Positions 17,589 to 26,632 of a stretch of DNA of 39,568 bases are shown here, one piece after another. The notes beneath the pieces were generated by a model that made no database searches, was not told where the DNA came from, and saw nothing but the letters and a program-made list of their open reading frames with translations. The stretch is from assembly GCA_001628005.1 (NCBI GenBank), contig LUQU01000048.1:55844-95411 (forward strand). Reading direction: 5' to 3'. This DNA comes from SAR86 cluster bacterium REDSEA-S09_B4 (GTDB lineage: Bacteria > Pseudomonadota > Gammaproteobacteria > Magnimaribacterales > Magnimaribacteraceae). The position numbers were made by a program, and so were the translations under genes. Each line of letters opens with the position of its first letter. Within the stretch, counting starts at the first letter, position 1.

Positions 17589-19664
17589 ATGAAAAGGATG
17601 TTAATTAACGCTACTCAGCCAGAAGAGTTGAGAGTTGCATTGATTGATGGTCAGAGCATATATGATTTTGATATAGAGCAAAGTGGCCAAGAAAGGAAAA
17701 GGTCCAATATTTATAAAGCAAGAGTATCTCGTGTAGAACAGAGCCTTGGGGCAGCTTTTGTAGATTTTGGAGCTGAAAAGCATGGATTTTTACCGGTTAA
17801 GGAATTAGCCCCTCAATATTTAAAAAATAAACAAGGAAAAAACTCTATTAATGACTGCCTAACTCAAGGACAGGAAATAATTGTTCAAGTTGATAAGGAA
17901 GAAAGGGGCACCAAAGGAGCCGCTTTAACTACTTTTATATCTTTACCAGGACATTATCTGGTATTGATGCCCAATAACCCTGAAGCAGGCGGTATATCAA
18001 GATCTCTAGAAGGTAAAGCAAGAGAAGAAGTAAAAGAAAATTATAGAAGTCTAGATGCCCCGGAAAACATGGGATTAATAGCTCGTACTGCTGCAGAAGG
18101 TGCTTCTGTTAATGAATTACAATGGGATTTAGAATACCTTCTGAGTGTGTGGGACGCTATTCAAGAAGCAAATCAATTAAGAAAAGCTCCTTTCCTTATT
18201 TATAGAGATGATGATCTAATCTCTAGGACTTTAAGAGATTTCCTCAGAGAGGATATTACTGAAGTCTTAGTTGATTCGGATGAGGCATATGAGAAGGCGT
18301 CGGAATTTGCAGGAAGGTTAGCTCCTGAACTACAAGATAGAGTTAAGAGATATTCTGAAGCCATTCCCCTGTTTACTCGTTATCAAGTAGAAAGCCAAAT
18401 TGAAACCGCTTACCAAAGAGAAGTTAAATTAAGCAATGGAGGTTCCATCACCATTGATCAAACTGAAGCCTTAGTTGCCATAGATATAAACTCCGCAAAA
18501 GCTACAGGTGGATCAGACATAGAGGAGACTGCTTTAAAAACCAATTTAGAGGCGGCTAAGGAAATAGCAAAACAACTAAGATTAAGAGATATAGGCGGAC
18601 TAATTGTCATAGATTTTATTGACATGACAACTTTAAAAAATAAAAGAGCTGTTGAAGATCTAATGTTGAACTCTATTTCAATTGATAGAGCAAAAATACA
18701 AATAGGAAGAATTTCACGATTTGGTCTCTTAGAAATGTCTAGACAAAGATTAAGGCCTTCCCTTCAAGAAAGATGGACACAGGACATAGGGAGTCTTTCA
18801 ACAGCCGTATTAAGACTTATCGAAGAAGAAGCTGGTAAAAAGAAAAGTGGAGAAGTTAGGGCTGTGGTCTCTTCTGATATGTCAGTATTTCTTTTAAATG
18901 AACGTAGATCCAGAATTAATGAGATTGAGGAAAGAACAAATGTGCGGGTGGTTGTGGTTTCTGATCCAGGAAGATCAGACAACTTGTTTGAAGTAACCCG
19001 ATTAAGATCTGATAACAAAAAGACTAAGGAAGAACCCAGTTATGAAATTCAAGATGAAGTTGAAAGTTCAAGCAAATCAGATTCTATTGTTAAAAGTAAA
19101 AGTTTAGAAAAAGCTGCTGTTAGTTTAAGTCCAAAAAGAAAACCTAAAAGAAAAGGACAAAGTTTCTTCTCTAAGATAGTTGATACTTTAACTGGTCAAC
19201 CTGAAAAGAAGGTTGAACAAAAGAGTAAACCCAAACCCAAACCTAGACCTAAAGGAACATCTTATAAAGGAAGGAAGCCTAATAAAAATTTTAAAGGCCA
19301 AGAAGGTAAAAGAAAAACACAAAAGAAAGCTCCTATTAATAAAGATGAGAAACAGAACAAAAAACCAGCTACAAATAAGAATAAACCAGCTACAAATAAG
19401 GATAATGATAAGAAAAAAGATATCAAAAATTCTAAACCACAGAAAAAAGCAGAGCCTTCCGTAAAGAAAGATAAAGTAGCAAAAGAAAAGCTAAATAAGA
19501 CTGTTACTAAGGCTAAAGAAAAAGAAGTAGCTATAGAGAAAGATGTTGCTTCAAAAGAGCCCATAAAACCGCAAAGTCCTTCTTTAGATAAAGAAAAACA
19601 AGAGACACAAAAAGCAGCTAAAGATTGGGGAAGAGCTTCTAATGATCCAAGAAACAAAAATTAA
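17589..19664 (+). CDS. rne: Ribonuclease E, lacking the Zn-link cysteines
   Basis: The 691-residue endoribonuclease handles mRNA decay and rRNA/tRNA processing. The N-terminal catalytic half is well conserved: S1 domain (~39-119), 5' sensor region, and DNase I-like domain with Asp299 (VAIDINSA) and Asp342 (IVIDFIDM), spaced 43 apart as in E. coli D303/D346. After LEMSRQRLRPSL the CPxCxGTG Zn-link is missing; about 12 residues are deleted and LRLIEEEA resumes. After residue ~480 the protein is a Lys/Pro/Asn-rich tail of about 210 residues with low complexity. That is much shorter than the E. coli scaffold, and no enolase- or PNPase-binding motif could be recognised. The longer RNase E-like tail and location favour RNase E over RNase G. 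Confidence 0.93.
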   Translation: MKRMLINATQPEELRVALIDGQSIYDFDIEQSGQERKRSNIYKARVSRVEQSLGAAFVDFGAEKHGFLPVKELAPQYLKNKQGKNSINDCLTQGQEIIVQVDKEERGTKGAALTTFISLPGHYLVLMPNNPEAGGISRSLEGKAREEVKENYRSLDAPENMGLIARTAAEGASVNELQWDLEYLLSVWDAIQEANQLRKAPFLIYRDDDLISRTLRDFLREDITEVLVDSDEAYEKASEFAGRLAPELQDRVKRYSEAIPLFTRYQVESQIETAYQREVKLSNGGSITIDQTEALVAIDINSAKATGGSDIEETALKTNLEAAKEIAKQLRLRDIGGLIVIDFIDMTTLKNKRAVEDLMLNSISIDRAKIQIGRISRFGLLEMSRQRLRPSLQERWTQDIGSLSTAVLRLIEEEAGKKKSGEVRAVVSSDMSVFLLNERRSRINEIEERTNVRVVVVSDPGRSDNLFEVTRLRSDNKKTKEEPSYEIQDEVESSSKSDSIVKSKSLEKAAVSLSPKRKPKRKGQSFFSKIVDTLTGQPEKKVEQKSKPKPKPRPKGTSYKGRKPNKNFKGQEGKRKTQKKAPINKDEKQNKKPATNKNKPATNKDNDKKKDIKNSKPQKKAEPSVKKDKVAKEKLNKTVTKAKEKEVAIEKDVASKEPIKPQSPSLDKEKQETQKAAKDWGRASNDPRNKN
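19362..19403 (+). repeat. Two 21-bp tandem repeats in the rne tail
   Basis: Two adjacent units beginning AAACCAGCTACAAATAAG are identical over their first 18 nt and differ at one of 21 positions. They encode two copies of a K-P-A-T-N-K-N/D heptad. The in-frame period of 7 codons suggests a recent slippage or unequal-recombination event in a disordered region. Confidence 0.85.
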
Positions 19665-20518
19665 GTAAATCCAGGTAAATCTTTTTTAGTTAGTTTATTT
19701 ACATAACTCTCAATAAGTCTCCCTGAAATAGAAATACTCCCAGGGGGTACTTCAGGTAATGATTGATAATGAAACCAATCAGCTATATCTATTTCATCAC
19801 CATCAGGTTTTAACTCGCCCCCATCATATTCTGCATGGAAACCTAACATTAATTGACTGGGAAAAGGCCAAGATTGGCTTCCATAATATTGGCAATTCTT
19901 TACTTTTATATTTACTTCTTCAAATATCTCTCTTTTTATAGTCTCTTCAACAGTCTCCCCTACTTCAATAAACCCAGCTAAAGTGCTATACATTTTTCCT
20001 GGGAAGCCTTTATTGTGAGCAAGTAATAATCTTTCTTTGTCAGTTACCAAAACAATAATGCAGGGTGAAATTCGTGGATAAATTAAATTATTACACTCTT
20101 TACAGAACATGGCCTTTTCAATTGAGTGCATTGAAGTTTCAGATCCACAAACACCGCAATATTTACTTTTTTTATTCCATTCAACAAGTTGAATACTCCT
20201 GGAGCAAATTCCAAAATAGATATCAGGTATTATTCCTAAAAGTGTTCGAAAGGGTTTTAATGAAGTTTCAGCCATAAGCGAAGACTCATCTTCCAGTTCA
20301 AGTGCGTACAAAGAGTTGCTGTCTAAGTAACCAATAAAATGTTCTGTCTTTACAGACATTTCAGACCACTTATATTGTTCGTTATCTATTAAAGCCAAGT
20401 TCTGACTGACGTTATCTATAAGTAATTCTTCACCCTTAATAACCAAAAAGATTTTGTCTAGTTTCTTGTTGTCTGTATTTTCAACAATGAATGTAGTTTT
20501 TGAATTGAGCGAAATCAT
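19661..20518 (-). CDS. nudC: NAD(H) pyrophosphatase / NAD-cap decapping hydrolase
   Basis: The 285-residue Nudix enzyme hydrolyses NADH and can remove NAD caps from RNA. A zinc ribbon with CGVC and CKEC pairs (~122-144) separates the N-terminal domain from the Nudix domain. The Nudix box begins GFIEVGET and ends REIFEEVNI (~182-204). The NudC-specific SQxWPFPxSLM-like motif reads SQSWPFPSQLM (~213-223). Length is close to the usual 257-280. It converges on rne, and the two genes share a TTAA that gives the stop codon of both. Confidence 0.94.
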   Translation of the reverse strand: MISLNSKTTFIVENTDNKKLDKIFLVIKGEELLIDNVSQNLALIDNEQYKWSEMSVKTEHFIGYLDSNSLYALELEDESSLMAETSLKPFRTLLGIIPDIYFGICSRSIQLVEWNKKSKYCGVCGSETSMHSIEKAMFCKECNNLIYPRISPCIIVLVTDKERLLLAHNKGFPGKMYSTLAGFIEVGETVEETIKREIFEEVNIKVKNCQYYGSQSWPFPSQLMLGFHAEYDGGELKPDGDEIDIADWFHYQSLPEVPPGSISISGRLIESYVNKLTKKDLPGFT

Positions 20519-20530
20519 ATTTACTTTCTC

Positions 20531-20559
20531 TTAGCTAACCTTTTTAGATAAAATATAGT
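20531..20559 (+). promoter_or_regulatory. Candidate promoter of the nhaD-dusA-terB run
   Basis: TTAGCT (3 of 6), a 17-nt spacer and TATAGT (5 of 6) lie 41 nt upstream of the antiporter ATG, in the 81-nt divergent gap with nudC. The -10 is good and the -35 weak. Confidence 0.4.
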
Positions 20560-20599
20560 TTAACACTGAAAAAAAAATTCTCTTTAACTCAAATAAAGT

Positions 20600-21976
20600 A
20601 TGGAAACGATCATTTTAGACCAAGGAATGTTAGTCTCAGGAGTTATTCTAGCAGTAACTTTTATTCTAATTTTTACAGAAACACTTCATGGATTTCACAG
20701 GGTAAAAGTTGCGATGTTGGGCGCTGCTGTAATGCTTTTAGTTGGACAATCATATGGTTTCTACTCGCCTGAAGCAGCCTTTGAAGCAGTAGATTGGAAT
20801 GTGGTATTCCTTCTTGGTTCAATGATGGCTATTGTTGCAATTATGATAAATACAGGTGGTTTTGAAGTACTTGCAGCTAATATAGGTAAGATAGCCAAAG
20901 GCAGACAATTTATGCTTCTTGCCCTTCTTGGAACAGCCGTAACCGTAATATCATTATTATTAGATAATGTCACAACTGTAGTAATTTTTGGACCTTTAAT
21001 TGTATTGATCTGTCAAAAAATGAGAGTGACTGCAATTCCTTATTTAATGGCTGCAGCATTACTATCAGACACTGGAGGTGTAGCTACATTAGTAGGTGAT
21101 CCTCCAAATTTAATGATTGGATCCGCTTTTGATATTGCATTTATGCCTTTTGCATACAAGATGTTTCCAATTGTATTTGTAGCTTGGATAGCAACACTTT
21201 TCTTTATGAAATATTTATTTAAAGAAGAGCTGGCCATAGTGCCTGACGGTAAATTTGAAGACTCAATTCCTTACAAAGATAAGAGTCTATGGAATAAATC
21301 AGTTTCAATTTTAGGGCTAATGGTAATTCTTTTTATCATTCATAACACAATACATTGGGAACCATGGATGGTTGCAGGCACAGGTTTAATTCTTTTAACT
21401 ATTCTTGCAAAGGAAATTGAATTTGATGATGTAATGAAAAATATGACTCATGAAATACCACTTTTAATGTTTTTTGTTGCTTTATTCATGCTTATCGGAG
21501 GTGTTGAAGGAAGTAAATTTCTTGAATACCTCGGACAATTCATTATCCCATTTTTGATCGACCCGCTAACTGGCGAAATTATTCCGGAAAACTTCATGAA
21601 GACTTGTATCATATTAATGTGGGTTGCAGCTATTATGTCAGCAGCAATTGATAATATCCCATTTACTGCGGCTATGATCCCAATCATTGCTTCATTAGAA
21701 ACTGCTGGCGTAAATATTGCAGCATTATGTTGGTGTCTTGCATTAGGTGTTGGCATGGGTGGAAATGGTACCCATATAGGTTCGACAGCAAATGTATATA
21801 TAGTTACTGTTTCAGAGAAACTTGCTAAAACAACGGGTAATCCTGATTTGGCAATTACTCCTCTTAAGTGGGCTCAGAAAGGATTACCTGTCATGCTTTT
21901 GACTTTAGTGATATGTACCATAATCATGTATCTATTTTTTGATTATTACGCATTGCCCCTTCATCCATCACAATGA
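20600..21976 (+). CDS. nhaD: NhaD-type Na+/H+ antiporter (ArsB/NhaD ion transporter superfamily)
   Basis: The 458-residue protein has about 11-12 hydrophobic segments. Signatures of the ArsB/NhaD/P-permease group are visible: DWNVVFLLGSMM (~64-75), LDNVTTVVIFGP (~117-128), a DTGGVATLVGDPPNLMIG loop (~157-174), and its inverted counterpart AAIDNIPFTAAMIPI (~352-366) followed by G-G-N-G-T-H-I-G-S. It probably exports Na+ in exchange for protons, sensible for a marine cell. Arsenite or organic-anion transport cannot be strictly excluded, but no ars genes are nearby. It overlaps dusA by 4 nt. Confidence 0.88.
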   Translation: METIILDQGMLVSGVILAVTFILIFTETLHGFHRVKVAMLGAAVMLLVGQSYGFYSPEAAFEAVDWNVVFLLGSMMAIVAIMINTGGFEVLAANIGKIAKGRQFMLLALLGTAVTVISLLLDNVTTVVIFGPLIVLICQKMRVTAIPYLMAAALLSDTGGVATLVGDPPNLMIGSAFDIAFMPFAYKMFPIVFVAWIATLFFMKYLFKEELAIVPDGKFEDSIPYKDKSLWNKSVSILGLMVILFIIHNTIHWEPWMVAGTGLILLTILAKEIEFDDVMKNMTHEIPLLMFFVALFMLIGGVEGSKFLEYLGQFIIPFLIDPLTGEIIPENFMKTCIILMWVAAIMSAAIDNIPFTAAMIPIIASLETAGVNIAALCWCLALGVGMGGNGTHIGSTANVYIVTVSEKLAKTTGNPDLAITPLKWAQKGLPVMLLTLVICTIIMYLFFDYYALPLHPSQ

Positions 21977-22929
21977 GTCATAGATTTTGTGTTGCTCCTA
22001 TGATGGATAGGACTGATCGTCATGAAAGATTCTTTTTAAGGAGCTTAAGTAAGAAAGCTTACTTATACACTGAAATGATTAATGCTAATGCTGTGCTATT
22101 TGGTGATCAAAATGAATTATTAAAGTTCAATGAATGTGAACATCCTCTCGCAATTCAATTAGGTGGTAATGACCCTATTAAACTAAGTGAAGCTGCCACT
22201 ATTTCAGAGAGTTATGGTTATGACGAAATAAACTTAAATATAGGGTGCCCAAGTAATAAAGTTCAAAGCGGAAACTTTGGTGCAATATTAATGAATAAAC
22301 CAAATTTAGTAGCAAAGTGTGTAAAGGCAATAAAAAATAAAGTAAATATACCCGTGTCAGTTAAATGTCGAATAGGCGTTGACGATATGGATGAAGAAAA
22401 GGATTTAAATACTTTCATTAAAAAGGTAAGTGATTCAGGTTGTAAAATTTTTATAGTTCATGCACGCAAAGCCTGGCTTAAAGGTCTAAGTCCTAGAGAA
22501 AACAGAAATATCCCTCCTCTTAACTATGAAAGAGTCTATAAGCTTAAAGATGAATTTCCTCATCTTGAGATTATTATCAATGGGGGATTAGAAAATATTG
22601 AAGATAGTAAAAACCATTTAACAAAAGTAGATGGTGTAATGATGGGAAGGAAAGCTTATGAAAACCCTTTTCAGTTAACAAAAGTAGACCATTTATTTTA
22701 TGGAATGCCTTTTTTATCCAAGACCAGAAAAGAAGTCCTTTTAAGAATGATCCCATATATCATTCAACAGCATAAGGCTGGTATTAAAATTAATCTTATT
22801 TCTCGTCATTTCATGGGTCTTACAAAGGGTACTAGGTTTGCTAAACAAATCAGAGCAAATCTTACAAATTTAAACGCCTTAAAAGAACCAGAAAAAAAGC
22901 TCACTCAAATTGCTAATCAACTAGGTTAA
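21973..22929 (+). CDS. dusA: tRNA-dihydrouridine synthase A
   Basis: The 318-residue FMN enzyme reduces uridines in the tRNA D-loop (positions 20/20a in E. coli). The N-terminal VAPMMDRTDRHERFFLR is characteristic of DusA. The catalytic cysteine lies in LNIGCPSNKVQSG (~85-97). FMN-binding VKCRIGVDD (~128-136), HARKAWLKGLSP (~162-173) and the NGG and MMGRKAYENP motifs are present. The ATG overlaps the antiporter stop (ATGA arrangement). The C-terminal helical RNA-binding domain is complete. Confidence 0.96.
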   Translation: MSHRFCVAPMMDRTDRHERFFLRSLSKKAYLYTEMINANAVLFGDQNELLKFNECEHPLAIQLGGNDPIKLSEAATISESYGYDEINLNIGCPSNKVQSGNFGAILMNKPNLVAKCVKAIKNKVNIPVSVKCRIGVDDMDEEKDLNTFIKKVSDSGCKIFIVHARKAWLKGLSPRENRNIPPLNYERVYKLKDEFPHLEIIINGGLENIEDSKNHLTKVDGVMMGRKAYENPFQLTKVDHLFYGMPFLSKTRKEVLLRMIPYIIQQHKAGIKINLISRHFMGLTKGTRFAKQIRANLTNLNALKEPEKKLTQIANQLG

Positions 22930-22931
22930 AA

Positions 22932-23396
22932 ATGTTAAAAAAAATAAAAGAACACATTTCTAATTTAAGTAATGAACCTATTAAAATGGCTGATCAAGAA
23001 CAAAAAGATACCGAAATTATCAATAATGCCTGTGCTGCCCTCTTAATTGAAACTGCGTTAGCAGATAAAGTATTTAATGAAGAAGAAATGATTTCAATGA
23101 AACAAACATTAAACAAAGTTTATAAAGTTGATGAACAGGATATAGAGGAATTAATTAATGAATCTAAAAAAAAGGTCTCAGAATCTACTTCCCTATATGA
23201 GTACACAAGACTTATAAATGATTTGTGTAATTATGAAGATAAAATTAGATTAATAAGTAATCTTTGGTCTATCGCATTTGCTGACCAGCATTTAGATAAA
23301 TATGAAGAACATTTAATAAGAAAAATATCCGACTTGCTACATGTAAGCCATAAAGACTTTATCCAACAAAAATTACTAGTGAAAGAAACTCTTTAG
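22932..23396 (+). CDS. TerB-like (tellurite resistance TerB family) protein
   Basis: The 154-residue acidic helical protein has two related halves. Each contains an A-x-A-D motif followed by an E-E helix: IETALADKVFNEEE (~37-50) and WSIAFADQHLDKYEEH (~116-131). This matches the TerB domain, a seven-helix metal-binding fold. Such stand-alone TerB-domain proteins are widespread in marine gammaproteobacteria and their role is unknown; no ter operon is present. It starts 2 nt after dusA. Its 3' end shares TTAG with the convergent mlaA gene. Confidence 0.8.
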   Translation: MLKKIKEHISNLSNEPIKMADQEQKDTEIINNACAALLIETALADKVFNEEEMISMKQTLNKVYKVDEQDIEELINESKKKVSESTSLYEYTRLINDLCNYEDKIRLISNLWSIAFADQHLDKYEEHLIRKISDLLHVSHKDFIQQKLLVKETL

Positions 23397-24076
23397 AAGT
23401 CATCAAAGTTATCGAAATCGTCTTCAACTTCTCCATCACTACTCTCGTATTCTCTATTTTGATAATAAGCGTCTTTTATAAATAGATATTCGTCTCCAAT
23501 CGTTATACTTTCTAAACCTAGGTACCTGGCTCTTGTATCTATTAAATCTAAGAACTTGAGGCTATAGACGGTGGGTTCATGTTCAATCAATATTGAAGGA
23601 CTAAGGAAAGCGTCGGGAATCATCGCAGCTGCATCACGTAAACTACTTGGACCAAGTACAGGTAACATAATGTAGGGTCCATGAGGTACCCCCCACACGG
23701 CTAGAGTTTGGCCAAAATCTTCGTCGTGTTTATCAAAACCCATTCTGGTAGCTACATCAATAAAGCCAGCCAGGCCAAGAGTTGAATTTATAGTAAACCT
23801 GGCTATATCAGAAAAACCATCTTTAAATTTTCCTTGTAAAATATTATTCAAGGAAACACTAATATCATCTATATTGGAAATAGAGTTATAGATCCCTAAC
23901 TCCACTATATCTGGAGTAATTTTTTGATAAAACCTAGCAACCGGTGTTGCCACTGCATTATCAAGTGTTTTATTAACCTTTAATGTAACCCTATTAATTT
24001 CTTCTAAAGGATCATTTTCTGCTACAAGAAAAGGATTAAATAGAAGTGCTACTAATAAAAGAAGAAGTTTATTCAT
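23393..24076 (-). CDS. mlaA: MlaA/VacJ phospholipid-transport protein without a lipobox
   Basis: In E. coli MlaA is an outer-membrane lipoprotein that removes misplaced phospholipids from the outer leaflet and passes them to MlaC. Here the 227-residue protein shows NDPLEEINR (~21-29), a long central MlaA domain with GFIDVATRMG, DEDFGQTLAVWGVPHGPY and LPVLGPSSLRD, and an acidic tail. The N-terminus is a hydrophobic signal (~3-18) ending FLVAEND, with no cysteine, so it looks like a signal-peptidase-I substrate. The ATG overlaps the mrp stop by 4 nt. No other mla genes are in the window. Confidence 0.9.
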   Translation of the reverse strand: MNKLLLLLVALLFNPFLVAENDPLEEINRVTLKVNKTLDNAVATPVARFYQKITPDIVELGIYNSISNIDDISVSLNNILQGKFKDGFSDIARFTINSTLGLAGFIDVATRMGFDKHDEDFGQTLAVWGVPHGPYIMLPVLGPSSLRDAAAMIPDAFLSPSILIEHEPTVYSLKFLDLIDTRARYLGLESITIGDEYLFIKDAYYQNREYESSDGEVEDDFDNFDDF

Positions 24077-24903
24077 CCTTTTTTTTGAGGAATTACTTGA
24101 GTTACGGTTTTCTTTATTGCTTCCATGTTTTTAACAACTTTCTTAGCTAAAGAATCAAAGACCTTTTTATAGGTTTCTAAGTCATAAAGTATAAGAAATT
24201 CTTTTTTCTCTAGAAGAGGTATTTCAGATAAGAGCTCCATTTCATATTCTTTCGAAAGACTTTTTCCTCCTCCTTTACCAAAGATATAATATTTTTTATT
24301 AGATTTTTCAGGTTTAAAAAAGCTCATATTCTCTATTAACCCTAAAATTGGTAATTCCAATCTTTTTATCATTTCTATTCCTTTTTTGGTATCAGAGATT
24401 GAAACATCCTGTGGAGTAGTAACAATAATGGCCGCATTTAAAGGAAGTCTTTGCAATAGTGTCAGTTGTGCATCACCTGTTCCTGGAGGTGTATCTATTA
24501 TCAAATAGTCTAATTCTTGCCAATCGGTTTGAGCCATTAATTGCATTACAGCTCCACTAACCATCGGACCTCGCCACATTACTGGTTTTTGGTCTCTGGC
24601 TATCAGCCCCATAGATATAAATTTAACTCCCCTTTTCTCCAGGGGTGAAAGTAACAGCTTATCTTTTACATCAATGATTTCCTTGGAAGCTTCAAATAAA
24701 ACTGGTTGGCTTGGACCATGAATATCAGCATCTAAAAGACCTACCTTGTAACCTTCTTTTGCTAGGCTCAGAGCTAAATTTAGAGAAATTTCAGATTTAC
24801 CAACACCTCCTTTAGCTGAGAATACTCCGATTATGTTTTTTACTCTCCTTAAGGTCTCAGGAATTCTAACTGTGGTTTCTTTATTAGGTCTTTTATTGCT
24901 CAT
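24073..24903 (-). CDS. mrp: Mrp/ApbC-type P-loop ATPase lacking the Fe-S CxxC
   Basis: The 276-residue MinD-like ATPase family member is normally an Fe-S cluster carrier. The deviant Walker A KGGVGKS (31-37), DADIHGPSQP (~58-67), MWRGPMVSGA (~109-118) and DTPPGTGDAQLT (~137-148) are all intact. In family members ENMS is followed by a CxxC before the IFG motif. Here ENMSFFKPEKSNKKYYIFG (~191-209) has no cysteine, so the usual cluster ligands are absent. The N-terminal DUF59 domain is also missing. The position divergent from metG matches E. coli. Confidence 0.9.
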   Translation of the reverse strand: MSNKRPNKETTVRIPETLRRVKNIIGVFSAKGGVGKSEISLNLALSLAKEGYKVGLLDADIHGPSQPVLFEASKEIIDVKDKLLLSPLEKRGVKFISMGLIARDQKPVMWRGPMVSGAVMQLMAQTDWQELDYLIIDTPPGTGDAQLTLLQRLPLNAAIIVTTPQDVSISDTKKGIEMIKRLELPILGLIENMSFFKPEKSNKKYYIFGKGGGKSLSKEYEMELLSEIPLLEKKEFLILYDLETYKKVFDSLAKKVVKNMEAIKKTVTQVIPQKKG

Positions 24904-24922
24904 TAGCTAACAATCAGTAAGT

Positions 24923-24928
24923 TATAAT
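24923..24928 (+). promoter_or_regulatory. Consensus -10 element upstream of metG
   Basis: A perfect TATAAT lies in the 67-nt divergent gap between mrp and metG, 42 nt before the metG ATG. The region 17 nt upstream (TCATTA) is a poor -35. On the opposite strand TATAAC, preceded at 17 nt by CTTAGA, could serve mrp, so the two promoters would overlap. Confidence 0.4.
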
Positions 24929-24970
24929 AGTATTTAATAACATTCTAAGCATTGCTTGTATCTTCGCAAC

Positions 24971-26632
24971 ATGTCTAAAAATAATTCTAAAAGAGATATT
25001 CTGGTAACAAATGCACTCCCTTATGCTAATGGGCACTTACATTTAGGGCACATATTAGAACACATACAGTCAGATATTTGGGTTAGATTCCAAAGATTAC
25101 AAGATAATAATTGCACATATATATGTGGAGAAGATGCTCACGGAACGTCAATAATGCTCAAAGCAGAAGAAGAAGGTATATCTCCAGAGGAGCTAATTAA
25201 GCAGGTCAGAGTGAGTCATGAGGAAGATTTTAAAGCTTTTAATATAAGTCATAATAATTATCACACTACCCATAGTGAAGAAAACAGATATTATTCAGAA
25301 ACTATTTTCAAGCGTCTTAAAGAAGAGGGACTAATCGAAGAGAAAGAGATAGAACAGCTGTATGACACTGAAAAAGGTCTTTTTCTTTCTGATAGATACG
25401 TTAAAGGCACTTGCCCTAGTTGTAAATCTGAGAATCAGTACGGAGATAATTGTGAAGTATGCGGTTCTGCTTATTCAGCCGTTGACTTAATTGACCCATT
25501 ATCTGTTATTACCAAAACAACGCCCAAATTAAAAAAAAGCACGCATCTATTTTTTAAATTGTCAGTTCTAAAAGAAGAGATAAAAAACTGGTTAAAATCT
25601 GCTCAGGTTGTTCCTCAGGCTATAAATAAACTTTCAGAATGGACGGAATCAGAAATTAAAGATTGGGATATCAGCAGAGATGCCCCCTACTTTGGTTTTG
25701 AGATTCCAGAATATGAAAATAAATTCTTTTATGTATGGCTAGATGCTCCCATAGGTTATTTAGCTAGTCATAAAAATTATTTAGATAAATTAAAAAAGCC
25801 TGAAGATTTTAATTATTATTGGAATTCAGATTCAACAGCTGAACTCTATCACTTTATCGGAAAAGACATTATGTATTTCCATACCCTCTTCTTTCCTGCA
25901 ATGCTTCTAAAATCAAATTTTAGACAGCCAAACGGTGTTTTTATTCATGGCTTTTTAACTGTAGATGGAGAAAAGATGTCAAAATCTCGAGGTACCTTTA
26001 TCTTAGCAAAGACCTATCATGAAATTCTTGATCCTGAATATTTAAGATTTTATTTTGCTGCTAAATTAGGTACTGGCATAGATGATATTGATCTTAATCT
26101 TGAAGATTTCCAACAGAGAACAAATTCAGATTTAGTAGGAAAGTTTATTAATATTGGAAGTCGAACAGCAAATTTTATTAATAAAGATTTTAACAATAAG
26201 TTATCCGGTACTTTACACGAAGAATCTTTAATTAAAGAGTTTATTGATCGCGGTTCTGACATCTCTGAAGCTTATGAAAAGAGAGAATTTAGTAAAGCCA
26301 TAAGGGAAATTATGGATTTAGCTGATAAGGCTAATCAGTATATTGATAAAATGGAACCTTGGAATCTTATTAAAGAAGAAAAAAATAAGGAACTTGTACA
26401 ATCAATATGTACTACATCTTTAAATTTATTTAGATTGTTAACAATAATGTTGAATCCTGTTATACCAGATCTATGTTCAAGGATTTATAGTTTTCTTAAG
26501 GTTGATGAACCTGCATGGAATGAGATGGATAAACTTTTAACTAGCCACGAAATAGACATATATAAACCGCTTCTAATTAGAATTGAGAAAGAGCAAATAG
26601 AAAATATTATATTGCGCTCTAAGGAGGTCTAA
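24971..26632 (+). CDS. metG: Methionyl-tRNA synthetase catalytic and anticodon domains
   Basis: The enzyme charges tRNA-Met. From the ATG at 24971 (553 residues) the start [21 protein letters not shown] aligns with E. coli MetG. A TTG 15 nt upstream (24956) is possible but less likely. The HIGH motif is HLGH (24-27). The zinc knuckle CPSC ... CEVC has cysteines at 148, 151, 161 and 164. KMSKS is at 335-339. The anticodon-binding helical domain follows. The protein ends without the C-terminal tRNA-binding domain of the 677-residue E. coli enzyme; that domain is the next gene. The stop codon TAA overlaps the next ATG by one base. Confidence 0.96.
   Translation: MSKNNSKRDILVTNALPYANGHLHLGHILEHIQSDIWVRFQRLQDNNCTYICGEDAHGTSIMLKAEEEGISPEELIKQVRVSHEEDFKAFNISHNNYHTTHSEENRYYSETIFKRLKEEGLIEEKEIEQLYDTEKGLFLSDRYVKGTCPSCKSENQYGDNCEVCGSAYSAVDLIDPLSVITKTTPKLKKSTHLFFKLSVLKEEIKNWLKSAQVVPQAINKLSEWTESEIKDWDISRDAPYFGFEIPEYENKFFYVWLDAPIGYLASHKNYLDKLKKPEDFNYYWNSDSTAELYHFIGKDIMYFHTLFFPAMLLKSNFRQPNGVFIHGFLTVDGEKMSKSRGTFILAKTYHEILDPEYLRFYFAAKLGTGIDDIDLNLEDFQQRTNSDLVGKFINIGSRTANFINKDFNNKLSGTLHEESLIKEFIDRGSDISEAYEKREFSKAIREIMDLADKANQYIDKMEPWNLIKEEKNKELVQSICTTSLNLFRLLTIMLNPVIPDLCSRIYSFLKVDEPAWNEMDKLLTSHEIDIYKPLLIRIEKEQIENIILRSKEV
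26621..26628 (+). promoter_or_regulatory. Strong ribosome-binding site at the metG/tRNA-binding-domain junction
   Basis: AAGGAGGT, a near-perfect Shine-Dalgarno, lies inside the last metG codons, 3 nt before the ATG at 26632 that overlaps the metG stop. It shows that the following domain is translated as a separate protein and that the split is not a sequencing frameshift. Confidence 0.85.

Noticed and set aside
17589-19664. RNase G instead of RNase E
   Set aside because: The long basic tail and the divergent rluC neighbour fit RNase E better, although the zinc-link is missing.
24956-24970. TTG start 15 nt upstream of the metG ATG
   Set aside because: ATG at 24971 gives an N-terminus matching known MetG proteins. 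The TTG adds MYLRN only and has no better ribosome site.
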